Shown: piece after piece, positions 41,591 to 50,113 of the stretch
How the letters are laid out: every line of letters begins with the position of its first letter
Numbering within the stretch: position 1 is the stretch's first letter
Source of the DNA: CAZRWD01 sp964603785
GTDB taxonomy: Bacteria; Fermentibacterota; Fermentibacteria; Fermentibacterales; Fermentibacteraceae
Direction: 5' to 3'
Assembly (NCBI GenBank): GCA_964603785.1
Contig: CAZRWD010000011.1
Coordinates: 18,946-82,945 of the forward strand
Length of the DNA stretch: 64,000 bases
Program-made: the position numbers and the translations under genes
Notes under the pieces: generated by a model
What the model was told of the DNA's origin: nothing
The model's database searches: none
Seen by the model: the letters and a program-made list of their open reading frames with translations, nothing else

Positions 41591-42360
41591 GGCTCCTCCG
41601 TCCTCCTCAGAACCTCGTGGATCGGAACCCCTCTCGAGAGGGGCATCGCAGGCTCGAGCCCGGCTGACAGCAGGATCGTGTTGAGGAGGCCGCACGGCGT
41701 CAGCCCGGGCCTGCAGCCCGGTTCGATGCCCTGCATGGCCATCACCGCCCAGCCCCTGTACCACCCGGGTCTCGGGGGGGAGACCAGGAAGACCGTCGAT
41801 CCTCTCAGGGAGGCCTCTCCCAGCCACTGCCCGGCCACCGCTACGGCGGTGTCGATGCTCCCTGTCGAGCACGATGAGATGATCATCTCGGGCCCGAATC
41901 GATCGGCAAGCACCCGCGCGACCCCCTGCCTGCCGGGCAGCGAGCCCCATCCGGACATGTCGGTCCCGAGCAGGATGTCGGGCGGATCCGATCCGGGCCG
42001 CGGCCCCGAATCGCCCTGCACGGTGAAGAGCGAGATGTTGTCCCGGGTCGCGGCGATGTCGGGGGAGGGCAGGTCGATGCTCATGACCAGCAGGTTGCCC
42101 TCGACCGCGCCGGCGATCACGGTCGGGGCGATGTCCGGACATGTCGAACCGAGGTCCTCCGAGAGCCTGGCCCAGGCAGTAGGGATCGGTACCGCGTCGA
42201 CGATCGCGCCGGGGAGTGCGGGGTCCGGCGGGAGCCCGTCGATCACGACCAGGATCGTGCGGCCGGCCTCCGCCGGGAGCGTGGGCACGGCCGGGCCGCC
42301 TCCGCAGGAGGAGGCGAGGATTGCGAATCCGGTCAGGACCGGCCGGTATCGTCTGCGCAT
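41587..42360 (-). CDS. Lipoprotein with a possible degenerate alkaline-phosphatase fold
   Basis: 257 residues. The signal peptide ends in lipobox ILASSC. RTILVVIDGLPPDPALPG recalls the first metal-binding segment of alkaline-phosphatase/phosphopentomutase proteins. STVFLVSPPRPGWYRGWAV followed by LTPCGLLNTILLSAGLEP recalls the closing segments, but the usual metal-binding His and Asp residues are not obvious, so it may be inactive. It begins the four-gene membrane block (ATG 42360) directly after a strong hairpin and has no clear ribosome site. Function unknown. Confidence 0.65.
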   Translation of the reverse strand: MRRRYRPVLTGFAILASSCGGGPAVPTLPAEAGRTILVVIDGLPPDPALPGAIVDAVPIPTAWARLSEDLGSTCPDIAPTVIAGAVEGNLLVMSIDLPSPDIAATRDNISLFTVQGDSGPRPGSDPPDILLGTDMSGWGSLPGRQGVARVLADRFGPEMIISSCSTGSIDTAVAVAGQWLGEASLRGSTVFLVSPPRPGWYRGWAVMAMQGIEPGCRPGLTPCGLLNTILLSAGLEPAMPLSRGVPIHEVLRRTEEP

Positions 42361-42377
42361 GTCAGGCAGGGGCAGGG

Positions 42378-42407
42378 CCGGGGGGCGGCCCTGCGGCCGC
42401 CCCCCGG
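42378..42407 (-). terminator. GC-rich hairpin after the first metalloprotease gene
   Basis: Perfect 13-base stem CCGGGGGGCGGCC / GGCCGCCCCCCGG with a CTGC loop, 14 bases after the stop of the gene at 42421. No T run follows. It separates the metalloproteases from the membrane block. Confidence 0.6.
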
Positions 42408-42420
42408 AGACCTGTATCCG

Positions 42421-44154
42421 CTAGCGGACGAAGACCAGGCGACGGGCAGCCACCTGGCCGCCTGCGTAGAGGCGGAGGAAGTAGGTGCCGTCCGAGATGT
42501 CGCTGCCGAGGAACACCGAGTGAGAGCCCGCGGCGGCCTCGCCGTCGTAGAGGGTGGAGACGACTCTCCCGGACATGTCGTACATGTCGAGCCTGGCGCC
42601 GGAGGTGATGGGAAGGGTGAAGAGGACCTCGGCACCGGGGCCGGCCGGGTTGGAGGGTACGGTGAGCTCGATGGTCTCGGGCTCGGTGCCCTCCTCGATG
42701 TCCGTGGTGTAGGTGACGTCGATGGTGTAGAGCTTGTCGACGCTGGTCTCGGACATGAAGGCGGGGAAGAAGATGACATAGTCCCAGCCCGAGCCCTTGA
42801 CCGTCACGTCGCATATCGACGATCCGCTGGCGCAGTTGTACCAGTAGAACTCGTGGTCGCCCGAGTTGTCCCACATGATGACGCCGAAGTCCCACTCGAA
42901 GTTGTCGCGGCCGTCGAAGTGCGCGCTGATCCAGCCGTTCTGGTAGTTCGTCAGGTTGACCTTTATCCAGTGTATGCCGTAGCAGTCCGTGTCGTAGGTG
43001 GACCCTCCCTGGTTTCCGCTCCACGGGAGGGTGGTGACGTTGTGGTACGGGAAGGTGTAGGGTCCGGGGGACCACTCGACGCACTCGTCATCGTACATGT
43101 TGCATCCGGCGTACCAGTTCAGCGCCACGAACCAGCGCCAGCAGCCGTACTCCATGAAGCCCTGCTCCCAGGTCAGGCCCCAGTTGGAGAAAATCTCGCC
43201 CTGGGAGGCGAGCATGTTGTTGCCCCAGACGTAGGCGCACTCCTCCCAGATCTGCCGGATGGCCAGCTCGTCCATCCTGAGCCAGATGTAGCGGGCCCAG
43301 GTCGTTCCGCCGTACCAGTACAGGGTGCTTCCGCCCGAGCGGATGTCCCACCAGGGCTTGCGCAGAGGGTTGTCGCCGGAGTGGAGGTAGCCGATGTAGT
43401 CGTCGATCTCGTCGTAGACCATGTCCTCCATCCAGACGGCGCAGTTCTCCATGAACCAGGTCGGTTCGGCGACGTCGTAGGACATCTGGACCGCGTGCTG
43501 GAACTCGTGGCACATGGTGACCTTCGCCAGGTCGGAGCCCATGGTGTTGAGGATGGCGATGTGGCTGGCGTAGTCGTTGTTGGGCGTGGCCGGGTTGGAG
43601 GGCTCGCCCGAGTAGGTCGTGTAGCCGAGGGAGGAGATGGCGGCTATGTAGACGTCGTACCTGGTGTCGCCGCCTAGCCCGAGGTCGGAGGGCGGGGTGT
43701 AGTAGCCCATCTCGTCGCACTGGACCTGCCACGAGAGGTCGGCGGCCGCGCCCACCAGCTGGGCGTAGGAGAGCGAGGAGGCGTCGGCGCCCTGGTCGGT
43801 CCAGTGGATCTTGAAGTGACCCGAGGGTGTGTCGTAGGTGTACTCCGGACCGCTGAGAGAGGGGCGGGCCAGCAGGTCGAGCGCCTCGCGGGCCAGGGGG
43901 GCGCCGGAATGCGCCTCCGCGAGCGCCACGGCCTCCATCGCCGCCGGAGTGCCGCACTTCGCGGGCTCGGTGCCCTCGGTGAGGTGGGTCGGGAGCAGGT
44001 CGGGGGCGGCGACCGCCGCGGCGAGGTGCCAGGCCGCCTCGGCGCCCTCGAGGGCGCCGGACTCGATCAGGGAGTACACCCTGTCGACCGCCGAGTCGGC
44101 AGATGCCGCAGAGGTCGCGATCAGCACGGTCGATAGAAGTGCGATTGTCTTCAT
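42421..44154 (-). CDS. Secreted metalloprotease, MXAN_6640-like, with C-terminal sorting domain
   Basis: 577 residues. A signal peptide (TIALLSTVLIATSAASA) is followed by a helical pro-region and a catalytic domain with CHEFQHAVQMSYD (HExxH-type zinc site) and FMENCAVWMED about 15 residues later, the likely third-ligand region. HFKIHWTDQGAD and DLGLGGDTRYDVYI match the MXAN_6640 family. The C-terminal 80 residues (PSNPAGPGAEVLF ... LDMYDMSGRVVS ... DGTYFLRLYAG) are a FlgD/type IX-like sorting domain. It is a close paralog of the next gene upstream. ATG 44154 has GGAGG. Confidence 0.85.
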   Translation of the reverse strand: MKTIALLSTVLIATSAASADSAVDRVYSLIESGALEGAEAAWHLAAAVAAPDLLPTHLTEGTEPAKCGTPAAMEAVALAEAHSGAPLAREALDLLARPSLSGPEYTYDTPSGHFKIHWTDQGADASSLSYAQLVGAAADLSWQVQCDEMGYYTPPSDLGLGGDTRYDVYIAAISSLGYTTYSGEPSNPATPNNDYASHIAILNTMGSDLAKVTMCHEFQHAVQMSYDVAEPTWFMENCAVWMEDMVYDEIDDYIGYLHSGDNPLRKPWWDIRSGGSTLYWYGGTTWARYIWLRMDELAIRQIWEECAYVWGNNMLASQGEIFSNWGLTWEQGFMEYGCWRWFVALNWYAGCNMYDDECVEWSPGPYTFPYHNVTTLPWSGNQGGSTYDTDCYGIHWIKVNLTNYQNGWISAHFDGRDNFEWDFGVIMWDNSGDHEFYWYNCASGSSICDVTVKGSGWDYVIFFPAFMSETSVDKLYTIDVTYTTDIEEGTEPETIELTVPSNPAGPGAEVLFTLPITSGARLDMYDMSGRVVSTLYDGEAAAGSHSVFLGSDISDGTYFLRLYAGGQVAARRLVFVR

Positions 44155-44175
44155 TTCGCCTCCGGTGAATGGGGC

Positions 44176-44197
44176 CGGGCGGCCCTGGGGCCGCCCG
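44176..44197 (-). terminator. Hairpin between the two metalloprotease genes
   Basis: CGGGCGGCC (44176-44184) and GGCCGCCCG (44189-44197), a 9-base stem with a 4-base loop, just after the stop of the gene at 44204. It may attenuate read-through into the second copy, or stabilise the first message. Confidence 0.45.
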
Positions 44198-44203
44198 CGC
44201 CGG

Positions 44204-45934
44204 TTAATTCTGCAGGATGACCCTTCGGGTCAGCCCTCCGCCGGTCGCGTTCAGCCGGAGGAAGTATGCACCGCTCGAGAGGTCCTGCGCGTTCCAGACC
44301 AGCGTGTGCTGACCCGCGTCGAGGTGACCGCTGACCATCGTATCCACGAGGCGGCCGGACAGGTCGTAGACGCCGAGCGTGGTCCATCCGGCCTCCGGCA
44401 GGGAGATCTCCACCGTTCCCCCGGGGGCCATGGGGTTGGAGGAGGGGAGGAGACCCACCGAAGGTCCGGTCCCGGGACCCTCCTCGATGCCGGTGACGGC
44501 CGATACCGAGATGTCATAGAGCATGTCGACCGAGGAGGAGGTCACGGGCTGGACGAAGAAGATCACGTACTCCCAGCCCGTCGTGTTCACCGATATGTCC
44601 AGCGTGGCGGCGGCCTCCGTCACCTCGTGGTAGGTGAACGCGTCGTCGCCGCTCGAGGCCGTCTGGATGACTCCGACGATCCAGTCGAAGTTGTCGCGGC
44701 CGTCGAAGTCGAGGTTGATCCAGCCCTGGTAGCCGGTGACGTTGACCTTGATCCAGTGGTGGCCGTAGGTCTCGGGGGGATAGCTGCCCTCGTCCCCCGA
44801 CCAGGGGAGCGTGCTGACGCTGTGGTAGGGGAAGATGTACGCGCCCGGCGTCCAGAGCGAGGACTCCTCGTAGAGGTAGTGCTCGTTGTCGGCCAGGTTT
44901 CCCGTGAACCAGCGCCAGCAGGTGTACTCGGCGAGCCACTGGTTGAAGTCCATGCTGTAGCTCTCGGCCACCGTGTTGATGGCCTCCAGCATGTTGACCC
45001 CGACGACGGCCGCCGCCTCCTCCCAGACCGCCCGCACGACGTGCTGGCCCCCGCACCTGACCTCCATGTACATGGGCCAGGGGGTTGCTCCGTAGTAGTA
45101 CATCGATCCGGTGCGGATGTCGTACCAGGGCTTCCTGAGGCAGTTGTCGCCCGTATGGAGGTAGTCGGCATAGAGGTTCGTCGGCCAGCAGTGGTTCTGC
45201 ATCCAGGTGGCGCAGTTCTCCTTGAACCAGGAGGGCTCGGCCGCCTCGTATCCGGCCTGGAGCGCGTGCTGGAACTCGTGGGAGCTGGTCTCCCTGATCT
45301 GCGCATTACCCCAGCTCCCGAGGATGCTCATCGCTATGTGGCTGGCATAGTCCGCCTCGGGCGTGGTGGGGTCGGGGGGCTCCCCGGAGGTGGAGCAGTA
45401 CCCGATGGTCCCGGGGTTCAAGCTGAGCATGTAGATGTCGTACTTCGTGTCGCCTCCGAGGCCGAGATCCGAGGGCGGGGCGTCCCAGCCCATGGTCTCC
45501 ACCTCGTGGTGCCAGGACGAATCCATCGCCGCGGCGATCACCTGGACCCAGGCGAGGTTGGTCGCGTTGGGGCCGTTGTCGGTCCAGTGGACCTTGAAGA
45601 AGCCGTCGGGGGAGTCGTAGATGTACTCGGGGCTGCCGACGACGGGGCGGGCGAGGGTGCTCAGTATCTCGAGCCTGACGTCTTCGGAGACCTGGTCGAG
45701 GAGGCGGGCCACTCCGTCCATGGCGGGCGTCCCGCATGGTTCGGCGAAGGCGCCGTCGGCTATCGAGGCCGGGAGCCTGCCCTCGTCGAGGACGCTCCAC
45801 ATGTAGCAGAGCGCTGCCTCGTCCGCCGAGATGTTCCCGGATGCGAGAGCCTGGTCGATCCGTGACACGTAGGTATCCGACCAGGCTGCGGTCGATGCAA
45901 GGATGACCGCGAGAGCGGCGTATGTACCCTTCAT
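44204..45934 (-). CDS. Secreted metalloprotease, MXAN_6640-like, paralog
   Basis: 576 residues, same layout as its neighbour: signal peptide (ALAVILASTAAWS), pro-region, FKVHWTDNGPNATN, DLGLGGDTKYDIYM, SHEFQHALQAGYEA with the HEFQH zinc motif, WFKENCATWMQN, and a sorting domain (SSNPMAPGGTVEI ... LGVYDLSGRLVD ... SGAYFLRLNA). Many segments can be aligned directly with the other copy (for example NPLRKPWWDIRSG versus NCLRKPWYDIRTG). It is the first gene of the pair, with its promoter at 45985-46014 and GGGAGG before ATG 45934. Probably cell-surface or released. Confidence 0.85.
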   Translation of the reverse strand: MKGTYAALAVILASTAAWSDTYVSRIDQALASGNISADEAALCYMWSVLDEGRLPASIADGAFAEPCGTPAMDGVARLLDQVSEDVRLEILSTLARPVVGSPEYIYDSPDGFFKVHWTDNGPNATNLAWVQVIAAAMDSSWHHEVETMGWDAPPSDLGLGGDTKYDIYMLSLNPGTIGYCSTSGEPPDPTTPEADYASHIAMSILGSWGNAQIRETSSHEFQHALQAGYEAAEPSWFKENCATWMQNHCWPTNLYADYLHTGDNCLRKPWYDIRTGSMYYYGATPWPMYMEVRCGGQHVVRAVWEEAAAVVGVNMLEAINTVAESYSMDFNQWLAEYTCWRWFTGNLADNEHYLYEESSLWTPGAYIFPYHSVSTLPWSGDEGSYPPETYGHHWIKVNVTGYQGWINLDFDGRDNFDWIVGVIQTASSGDDAFTYHEVTEAAATLDISVNTTGWEYVIFFVQPVTSSSVDMLYDISVSAVTGIEEGPGTGPSVGLLPSSNPMAPGGTVEISLPEAGWTTLGVYDLSGRLVDTMVSGHLDAGQHTLVWNAQDLSSGAYFLRLNATGGGLTRRVILQN

Positions 45935-45984
45935 AGTCCTCCCCTGTCTGTTTTCCCCGATTTCACCGACTGGTACTTTGTTTT

Positions 45985-46014
45985 AATCTACCCCCCCATT
46001 CCGGCAATGTCCAA
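45985..46014 (-). promoter_or_regulatory. Candidate promoter of the metalloprotease pair
   Basis: On the minus strand TTGGAC (46009-46014), an 18-base spacer containing seven Gs, and TAGATT (45985-45990). The transcript would begin about 45 bases before the first metalloprotease gene. Confidence 0.5.
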
Positions 46015-46091
46015 CACGCTGCCTCCGGTTCCCGGGGTTGCCCGGGCCGCCCTCCGCCATGATAATCAGGCCTCTGCAGCAGGGAGGCACA

Positions 46092-47492
46092 TTGAAGATA
46101 ACATTCTATGGCGCAGCCGGTTCCGTGACGGGTTCCATGCACCTCGTCGAATCGGCCGGCAGGCGGATACTCCTCGACTGCGGCCTGCATCAGGGCCGGC
46201 GGGCCGAGAGCGACGAGCTCAACAGGAATCCCGGCGTCGACCCCGGGTCGGTGGACATGATCGTGCTCTCCCACGCCCATATCGACCATTCGGGCGGGAT
46301 ACCCACGATGGTCAGGCGAGGCTTCCGCGGACCGGTCTTCTGCACCGCCGCCACGCGTGATCTCTGCGCCCTGATGCTTGCGGACAGCGCGCGGATCCAC
46401 GAGAGCGACGCCGACTACGTCAACAGGAAGCACCGCAGGGAGGGCGAGCCCCCCGTCGAGCCCCTCTACACGGCGGCCGACGCGGCCGCATCCATGGGGC
46501 TCTTCCATACCATTCCCTACTACACTCCGTTCGAGATCGCCGACGGCGTCCGGCTGAGGTTCATCGAGGCCGGCCACATACTGGGCAGCGCCCAGGTCGA
46601 GCTGGTCCTGGGCAGTGGCCCGGGAGCCGAGACGCTCCTGTTCTCCGGGGACCTGGGGCGCCCTTCGATGCCGGTCCTGAGGGATCCCGACATCGGAGCC
46701 TCGGAACCGGACGTGGTTCTCATGGAGGCCACATACGGAGGAAGGCTGCACGATTCCGCCGTCGACACCGCGTCCAGGCTCGCGGAGGTGGTGGCCCGGA
46801 CGTCGGAGAGGGGCGGGAGGGTGATCATCCCCGCCTTCAGCGTGGGACGGACTCAGGAGATCCTGTACAGGCTGAGGCTCCTGCGCGAGGAGGGCTCGAT
46901 CCCTCCGGTGCCGGTCTTCGTCGACTCCCCGATGGCCACCGACGCCACCTCCATCTACAGGCTCCATCCGGAGTGCTTCGACGAGGAGGCTCTCGCGACC
47001 CTCGAGGGGGGAGGGAGCCCGTTCCTCTTCGAAGGCCTCCACTTCGTGCAGGGTGTCGCCGAGTCGAAGGCGCTCAACGCGATGCAGGGCCCATCCGTCG
47101 TCATCTCCGCCTCGGGGATGTGCGAGCACGGCAGGATACTCCACCACCTGTCGCACGGTGTCGGCAATCCCCGCAACACGGTGCTGATTGTGGGATTCAT
47201 GGCCGAGAACACCCTCGGCAGGGCTCTCTCCGAGGGCAGGGACACGGTCAGGATCTTCGGCGAGCCCCACGCCCGCGAGGCGGAGGTCGTGGTCCTCGAC
47301 GGCTTCTCCGCCCATGCAGACGCCGACGGTCTGTTCGGGTACGCCTCGTCCTGCAGGTCCGCATCGCACATAATCCTCGTACACGGAGAACCCCGGCAGG
47401 CTCGGGAGCTGTCCGGGAGGCTGGAATCGGCCGGGATCGCCTGCCTGACCGCCACGAGGGGCATGGAGTTCGACACGCGCAGGGCCGGCTGA
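46092..47492 (+). CDS. Metallo-beta-lactamase/beta-CASP RNA nuclease-like protein
   Basis: 466 residues. YGAAGSVTGSMHLVES opens the fold; SHAHIDHSGGIP is the zinc-binding HxHxDH motif; FSGDLGRP has the bridging Asp. The beta-CASP part has EATYGGRLHD, IIPAFSVGRTQEILYRL, VFVDSPMA, and SASGMCEHGRILHHL, with the last His in DGFSAHAD. These proteins are RNA endonucleases/5'-exonucleases related to CPSF73 and YSH1. TTG 46092 follows AGGGAGG. It lies alone, divergent from the metalloproteases. Confidence 0.93.
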   Translation: MKITFYGAAGSVTGSMHLVESAGRRILLDCGLHQGRRAESDELNRNPGVDPGSVDMIVLSHAHIDHSGGIPTMVRRGFRGPVFCTAATRDLCALMLADSARIHESDADYVNRKHRREGEPPVEPLYTAADAAASMGLFHTIPYYTPFEIADGVRLRFIEAGHILGSAQVELVLGSGPGAETLLFSGDLGRPSMPVLRDPDIGASEPDVVLMEATYGGRLHDSAVDTASRLAEVVARTSERGGRVIIPAFSVGRTQEILYRLRLLREEGSIPPVPVFVDSPMATDATSIYRLHPECFDEEALATLEGGGSPFLFEGLHFVQGVAESKALNAMQGPSVVISASGMCEHGRILHHLSHGVGNPRNTVLIVGFMAENTLGRALSEGRDTVRIFGEPHAREAEVVVLDGFSAHADADGLFGYASSCRSASHIILVHGEPRQARELSGRLESAGIACLTATRGMEFDTRRAG

Positions 47493-47565
47493 GAGGCCGC
47501 TGGAACAGCGAGCCCCCGGCGGGGTATCCATGTCGTCGCCGGTTTGACCTTCCGAATGGAGTCCA

Positions 47566-48648
47566 ATGAACTCGATTCTGCTTCCGGCCGTTCTGGGCCT
47601 CCTGGGCGGCAATCCCGGTTTCGTGCCCCCTCCGGGCGGGATAGGGACGGAGACCTGGTCCGTCCCGGTGCGGATGACCGGGATGGGCGGCGTCTCCGTC
47701 GCGGTCGAGTCCCCCGACGGGCTTTCCATGGCGAACCCCGCCGCATCCGCCTGGGCGGCGGCCACGGGCGTCTCCTGGGCCGCGGGCTGGAGATCGGGCG
47801 ATGACGAGGCCTGGGATGACAGGCTCATGTTCCCCTATGCTGGGATCGTCTTCCCCCTCCCGTTCAGGGTGGTGATCACCGCCGGCCTGGCGGAGCGCAG
47901 CAGGATCTCAGCCGCGGATACGCTCTACGGGACGGGCTACAGGGGGATGTACGAATGGCGCGGAGGGCTGACCGAGGCCTGCGCGGCCGTCGCCGTACGG
48001 ACCAGCGACTGGCTCTCCGTCTCCATCGGCACCAGGGGCACCTTCGGCAGCGCCAGGTCGGAGGTTTCGATACGGAGCACGGAGGAGGGGCCGGTCGTGC
48101 CCGTCACGTCGGAGTACCTCGACCTCGCCAGGCTGAGGCCGAGCTGGGGGCTGCAGCTGGGCGTGTTCCTGAACACCCGGCATCTGGACTTGGGAGCCTC
48201 CGTGACCACTGACCGGAGCGGCAGGATCCTCCTGGAGAGGGACTTCATCGCACAGCCCGCCGACAGCTCCGATGCCCGGTACGACATCCCGGGCGAGGTG
48301 GCGGTGGGGCTGGCCGTCAGACCGGTCGACTGGCTGTCGGTCGGCACCGAGTACACCAGGCGGAAGACTCTCAACCTCCTGGAGAGCAGCACCGGCGAGG
48401 GGAGCATCCTGGCCTTCGGCACCGAGGCCGCCCTGGGCCGGGGCTTCAGCGCCAGGGCCGGCTACTCCGTCCAGGACGGCCTCTGGCGTGACGGTGCCCG
48501 GAGGATGACCGCCGGCCTGGGCTACAGGTTCTCCCGGGGTACGGCGGGCCTCGATCTCGCCGTCACCAGGGAGGAGTGGGACGGCCTCGAGGAGAACGGA
48601 CTCTTCCTGTCCGTGTGGAGCTCGGAGCGGTGGCTGGACGGGGACTGA
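47566..48648 (+). CDS. Outer-membrane beta-barrel protein
   Basis: 360 residues. A short signal-like start (LLPAVLGLLGGNPG) is followed by VRMTGMGGVSVAVESPDGLSMANPAA, the G-M-G-G-A ... D ... N-P-A start of UPF0164/PorV/FadL-like barrels. The rest alternates hydrophobic and polar residues (LSVSIGTRGTFGSA, LQLGVFLNTRHLDLGASV, FSARAGYSVQDGLW) and ends with an aromatic-rich strand, as barrels do. ATG 47566 after GGAG. It starts the KDO/LPS operon with a CTGA overlap to kdsB. Confidence 0.75.
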   Translation: MNSILLPAVLGLLGGNPGFVPPPGGIGTETWSVPVRMTGMGGVSVAVESPDGLSMANPAASAWAAATGVSWAAGWRSGDDEAWDDRLMFPYAGIVFPLPFRVVITAGLAERSRISAADTLYGTGYRGMYEWRGGLTEACAAVAVRTSDWLSVSIGTRGTFGSARSEVSIRSTEEGPVVPVTSEYLDLARLRPSWGLQLGVFLNTRHLDLGASVTTDRSGRILLERDFIAQPADSSDARYDIPGEVAVGLAVRPVDWLSVGTEYTRRKTLNLLESSTGEGSILAFGTEAALGRGFSARAGYSVQDGLWRDGARRMTAGLGYRFSRGTAGLDLAVTREEWDGLEENGLFLSVWSSERWLDGD

Positions 48649-49364
48649 CGGACACCGCCGTCATCATCCCCGCCAGGATGGGGTCGGTCCGGCTTCCCGG
48701 CAAGCCCGTCGCCGACATCTGCGGAAAGCCTCTCATCGTGAGGGTTCTTGAGGGGGTGGCCTCGTGCGGGGCGGGGGTGCTCGCCGTGGCCACGGACAGC
48801 GGGATGATCGCATCGACGGTGAGGAAGGCCGGTTTCGAGGCCGTCCTCACCGGTGACGCCCCTTCGGGCTCCGCGAGGGTGTACGAGGCCTGGAGGCTCC
48901 TCGGGAGACCGGGCGGCACCATCGTCAACCTCCAGGGCGACGAGCCCTTCGTCGAGCCCGCCTGGATCGAGGCCCTCCTGTCCGTCGAACCGGCCCCCGA
49001 CCGCGTGTCGACCCTCTCGCGGCCGTGCGACCCGGACTCGGCCCGGGACCCCTCGAGCGTCAAGGTGGCAGCTGCCTGCGACGGCCGGGCGCTGTACTTC
49101 TCGCGAAGCCCCATTCCCCACGGAGCTCAGGGATTCCAGGAGCATGCGGGGGTCTACTGCTTCAGCCCCGGGTCGCTGGAGGCCTGCGCGGCGGCGCCTC
49201 CGTGTCCGCTCGCCGACGCCGAGCGCCTCGAGCAGCTTGCCTGGCTCTGCGCGGGCATCGATATCAGGGTTGTCGAAGGGGATTTCCAGGGTTTCGGGGT
49301 GGACACTCCGGAGGATCTGGAACGGGCCAGGGAGCTGTTCGGGTGCAGAAACCGGTCTTCATAG
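48645..49364 (+). CDS. kdsB: 3-deoxy-manno-octulosonate cytidylyltransferase
   Basis: 239 residues; activates KDO as CMP-KDO. AVIIPARMGSVRLPGKPVAD with KPLIVRVLEG is diagnostic, followed by AVATDSGMIA, NLQGDEPFVEP, YFSRSPIPH and FQGFGVDTPEDLERAREL. The first residues align with other KdsB proteins if translation starts at CTG 48645, within CTGA at the end of the previous gene. An upstream in-frame GTG (48630) is the alternative. kdsA follows in an overlap. Confidence 0.93.
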   Translation: MTDTAVIIPARMGSVRLPGKPVADICGKPLIVRVLEGVASCGAGVLAVATDSGMIASTVRKAGFEAVLTGDAPSGSARVYEAWRLLGRPGGTIVNLQGDEPFVEPAWIEALLSVEPAPDRVSTLSRPCDPDSARDPSSVKVAAACDGRALYFSRSPIPHGAQGFQEHAGVYCFSPGSLEACAAAPPCPLADAERLEQLAWLCAGIDIRVVEGDFQGFGVDTPEDLERARELFGCRNRSS

Positions 49365-50113
49365 CGGGCCCGTGCGTCCTGGAGTCGGCCGGGGCGGCTC
49401 TCGAGGCAGCCTCCATGCTGGGCCGGGTGTTCGGCCGGCATGGATGCGAATGGGTCTTCAAGGGCTCCTGCCTCAAGGACAACCGCACCTCCGGGAGCTC
49501 CTTCCGGGGGCCCGGGATGGAGGCCGGGCTCGAGATCCTCGCCGAGGTCCGCAGGACTGCGGGGGTCCCGGTCACGACCGACATACACGAGACCCGCCAC
49601 GCGGAGATGGCGGCCGGCGTGGTCGACCTGCTGCAGATACCGGCCTTCCTCTGCAGGCAGACATCCCTGCTCGAGGCGGCCGGCGCGACGGGGCTGCCCG
49701 TCAACGTCAAGAAGGGCCAGTTCATGGCCCCGTCGAACATGGCGGGAGCCGTCGGCAAGCTGCGCTCGACCGGCTGTCCGGAGGTCTGGCTCACGGAGAG
49801 GGGCACCTTCTTCGGCTACGGCGACCTCGTCGTGGACATGAGATCCCTGTCCGTCATGGCAGACCTGGCCGACAGGGTCGTCATGGACGTCACACACTCC
49901 CTGCAGAGGCCCGGAGCCCTGGGATCGAGCACCGGCGGCACGCGTGACCATGCCGTCCGGCTAGCCAGGGCGGCCTCCGCCTGGGGCGTGGACTGCGTGT
50001 TCTTCGAGGCGCATCCGGACCCCCGGGAATCGCCGAGCGACGGCGACACGATTCTCGACGAGGCCCTCTCCGCCACTCTCGTCGAGGCCGTCCTCAGGCA
50101 CAGGGAACAGTGA
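49343..50113 (+). CDS. kdsA: 3-deoxy-8-phosphooctulonate synthase
   Basis: 256 residues; condenses arabinose-5-P with PEP to KDO-8-P. FIAGPCVLES, KGSCLKDNRTSGSSFRGPG, VTTDIHETRHA, LLQIPAFLCRQTSLLEA, NVKKGQFMAPSNM, LTERGTFFGYGDLVVDMRS and VMDVTHSLQRPG are the classic blocks, with Cys in AGPCV suggesting a possible metal-dependent form. The start is GTG 49343 inside kdsB. Confidence 0.95.
   Translation: MQKPVFIAGPCVLESAGAALEAASMLGRVFGRHGCEWVFKGSCLKDNRTSGSSFRGPGMEAGLEILAEVRRTAGVPVTTDIHETRHAEMAAGVVDLLQIPAFLCRQTSLLEAAGATGLPVNVKKGQFMAPSNMAGAVGKLRSTGCPEVWLTERGTFFGYGDLVVDMRSLSVMADLADRVVMDVTHSLQRPGALGSSTGGTRDHAVRLARAASAWGVDCVFFEAHPDPRESPSDGDTILDEALSATLVEAVLRHREQ

Noticed and set aside
39407..42142. 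911-residue version of the membrane protein
   Set aside because: The extra N-terminus is antisense-like low-complexity sequence over the lipoprotein gene; ATG 41590 in an ATGA overlap is the natural start.
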